Of a DNA stretch of 6,456 nt, positions 5,426 through 6,456 are shown piece by piece. Source of the DNA: Actinomycetota bacterium (lineage in GTDB: Bacteria; Actinomycetota; Acidimicrobiia; Acidimicrobiales; Ilumatobacteraceae). The notes under the pieces are model-generated. The model searched no databases, was not told the origin of the DNA, and worked only from the letters and a program-made list of their open reading frames with translations. The DNA lies in contig WLSJ01000095.1 in assembly GCA_009705865.1 (NCBI GenBank), forward strand, positions 1-6,456, in the 5' to 3' direction. The translations under genes and the position numbers were made by a program. Each line of letters opens with the position of its first letter. Positions within the stretch are counted from its first letter, which is position 1.

Positions 5426-6456
5426 ATGTCTGAGTTCGGGGTATATGTTCACATCCCGTTCTGTCGTCACCGATGTGACTACTGCGCATTTGCAACATGG
5501 ACAGACCGCGATCATCTCATGATTGCGTATGTTGATGCTGTTATTGCTGACATTGCGCGAGCTGTAGAAGCGGGAATGCCGGTTGCTGACACAGTGTTTT
5601 TTGGCGGCGGAACACCAACACGTCTTGCACCAGAGTTACTTGCATCAATTGTTGCCGCAATACCAGTAACTGACAACGCCGAAATCACCGTTGAATGCAA
5701 CCCCGATGACGTCACCGTAGAAATGATGAAGACGTACGTGGCAGCTGGCGTTAATCGCATCAGTATGGGTGTGCAATCAATGGTTGATCATGTGTTGCAA
5801 TCGCTTAATCGCACACATGACCCTGCAAACGTTGTCAAGGCCATTGCTGCAGCTCGGTCTGCTGGCATTACGTCAATCAACTTGGATTTGATCTATGGCG
5901 TCCATGGTGAATCTGTTGACGACTGGCGCGTCACTGTTGAACAAACAATTGCGCTGCAGCCAACACACATCTCCGCATATGGCTTAACAGTGGAAGCAGG
6001 AACACCGTTAGCTGACGACCCAAGTCGTCACCCAGACGATGATGATCAGGCAGACAAATACGTTCTTGCTGACGACTTATTCTCTGCAGCTGGCCTAATG
6101 AATTACGAAATTAGTAACTGGGCACTTGCTGGTCATGAATGTCGCCATAATCAGGTCTATTGGTCGCAGGGCAACTACACAGGTTTTGGATGCGCTGCTC
6201 ACTCGCATCGTGATGGGCGCCGATGGTGGAATGTTCGCACTCCAGATAGGTACATCGATTGTGTTGCAAAAAACGAAACAGTTGAGGCTTCAGACGAAGT
6301 ACTGGATGCACCAACACGGGCCAGAGAAGCATTGGAATTGTCATTACGCACACGTGATGGTGTTCCGCTCGGAACGCTTGACGTGGAGGCCCTAGAAGGC
6401 TTGGTGGAAGTCGTTGGAGAACGCATTGTCCTCACACGTCAGGGGCGTTTATTGGG
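5426..6456 (+). CDS. hemW: Heme chaperone HemW (radical SAM, HemN-like), 3' end outside window
   Basis: The first 343 codons of a radical-SAM protein of the HemN/HemW family; no stop is reached before the window ends. The iron-sulfur motif CRHRCDYC supplies C13, C17 and C20. The next position where true coproporphyrinogen dehydrogenase HemN has a fourth Cys (CxxxCxxCxC) is Phe22, which marks HemW. Further family blocks are FFGGGTPTRL (58-67, SAM binding), VECNPDD (89-95), RISMGVQS (111-118), INLDLIYGV (151-159) and HISAYGLTVEAGTPL (181-195). HNQVYW (241-246) gives the HNxxYW motif linked to heme binding. The HemN C-terminal domain starts near 285. HemW proteins bind heme and are thought to deliver it to respiratory enzymes; many are mis-annotated as oxygen-independent coproporphyrinogen oxidase. 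It follows bldD by nine bases and is probably co-transcribed with it. Nothing looks broken in the visible part. Confidence 0.95.
   Translation, partial: MSEFGVYVHIPFCRHRCDYCAFATWTDRDHLMIAYVDAVIADIARAVEAGMPVADTVFFGGGTPTRLAPELLASIVAAIPVTDNAEITVECNPDDVTVEMMKTYVAAGVNRISMGVQSMVDHVLQSLNRTHDPANVVKAIAAARSAGITSINLDLIYGVHGESVDDWRVTVEQTIALQPTHISAYGLTVEAGTPLADDPSRHPDDDDQADKYVLADDLFSAAGLMNYEISNWALAGHECRHNQVYWSQGNYTGFGCAAHSHRDGRRWWNVRTPDRYIDCVAKNETVEASDEVLDAPTRAREALELSLRTRDGVPLGTLDVEALEGLVEVVGERIVLTRQGRLL

Noticed and set aside
5589..5597. Second exact BldD-box core, ACACAGTGT
   Set aside because: It lies inside hemW coding sequence (Asp-Thr-Val region), the dyad does not extend beyond the nine-base core, and about one such match is expected by chance in a window of this size.
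6236..6243. GCACTC half-site resembling one arm of CIRCE
   Set aside because: No GAGTGC partner follows at the required spacing, and it is inside hemW.
6126..6395. 89-codon plus-strand open frame near the right end
   Set aside because: It is out of frame within hemW, whose reading frame carries the HNxxYW motif and is open to the window end.

Overview
The window is a dense, single-strand run of bacterial genes: seven protein-coding genes, all on the + strand. Both ends are cut: it opens inside the last codons of lepA and closes inside hemW. Base composition is roughly balanced by eye (about 38-60 % GC in the lines I counted). A BldD-type regulator and an actinobacterial-looking HemW and photolyase point to Actinomycetota. 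The moderate GC suggests one of the lower-GC aquatic lineages, possibly Acidimicrobiia; that finer placement is inference only.

Layout: 1-173 is the C-terminal end of elongation factor 4 (LepA). 173-1372 is a 12-helix MFS exporter-type transporter. 1369-2709 is a class I deoxyribodipyrimidine photolyase. 2722-3723 is the heat-shock repressor HrcA, and 3720-4835 is a type I DnaJ with four zinc-binding CxxCxGxG repeats. 4892-5416 is a BldD-like regulator with an intact cyclic-di-GMP binding signature. 5426-6456 is the first 343 codons of HemW, a radical-SAM heme chaperone. Junctions are very tight (1-nt overlap, 4-nt overlap, 12-nt gap, 4-nt overlap, 56-nt gap, 9-nt gap), so much or all of this is probably co-transcribed with coupled translation. 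No stretch over 300 bases lacks a gene, and I see no RNA gene, mobile element, CRISPR array or convincing terminator.

The genes share a theme of protein and genome quality control: translation factor, photolyase, HrcA/DnaJ chaperone control and heme handling. lepA, hemW, hrcA and dnaJ are frequent neighbours in actinobacteria. Here a transporter and a photolyase sit between lepA and hrcA, and hemW lies beyond dnaJ, behind bldD.

The most interesting signal is in the only real spacer, just ahead of bldD. A 17-bp near-perfect palindrome (4873-4889) is centred on an exact match to the core of the Streptomyces BldD box and overlaps the ribosome-binding region. It looks like an autoregulatory operator. 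I did not find a wholly new system; the remaining observations are variations on known families.
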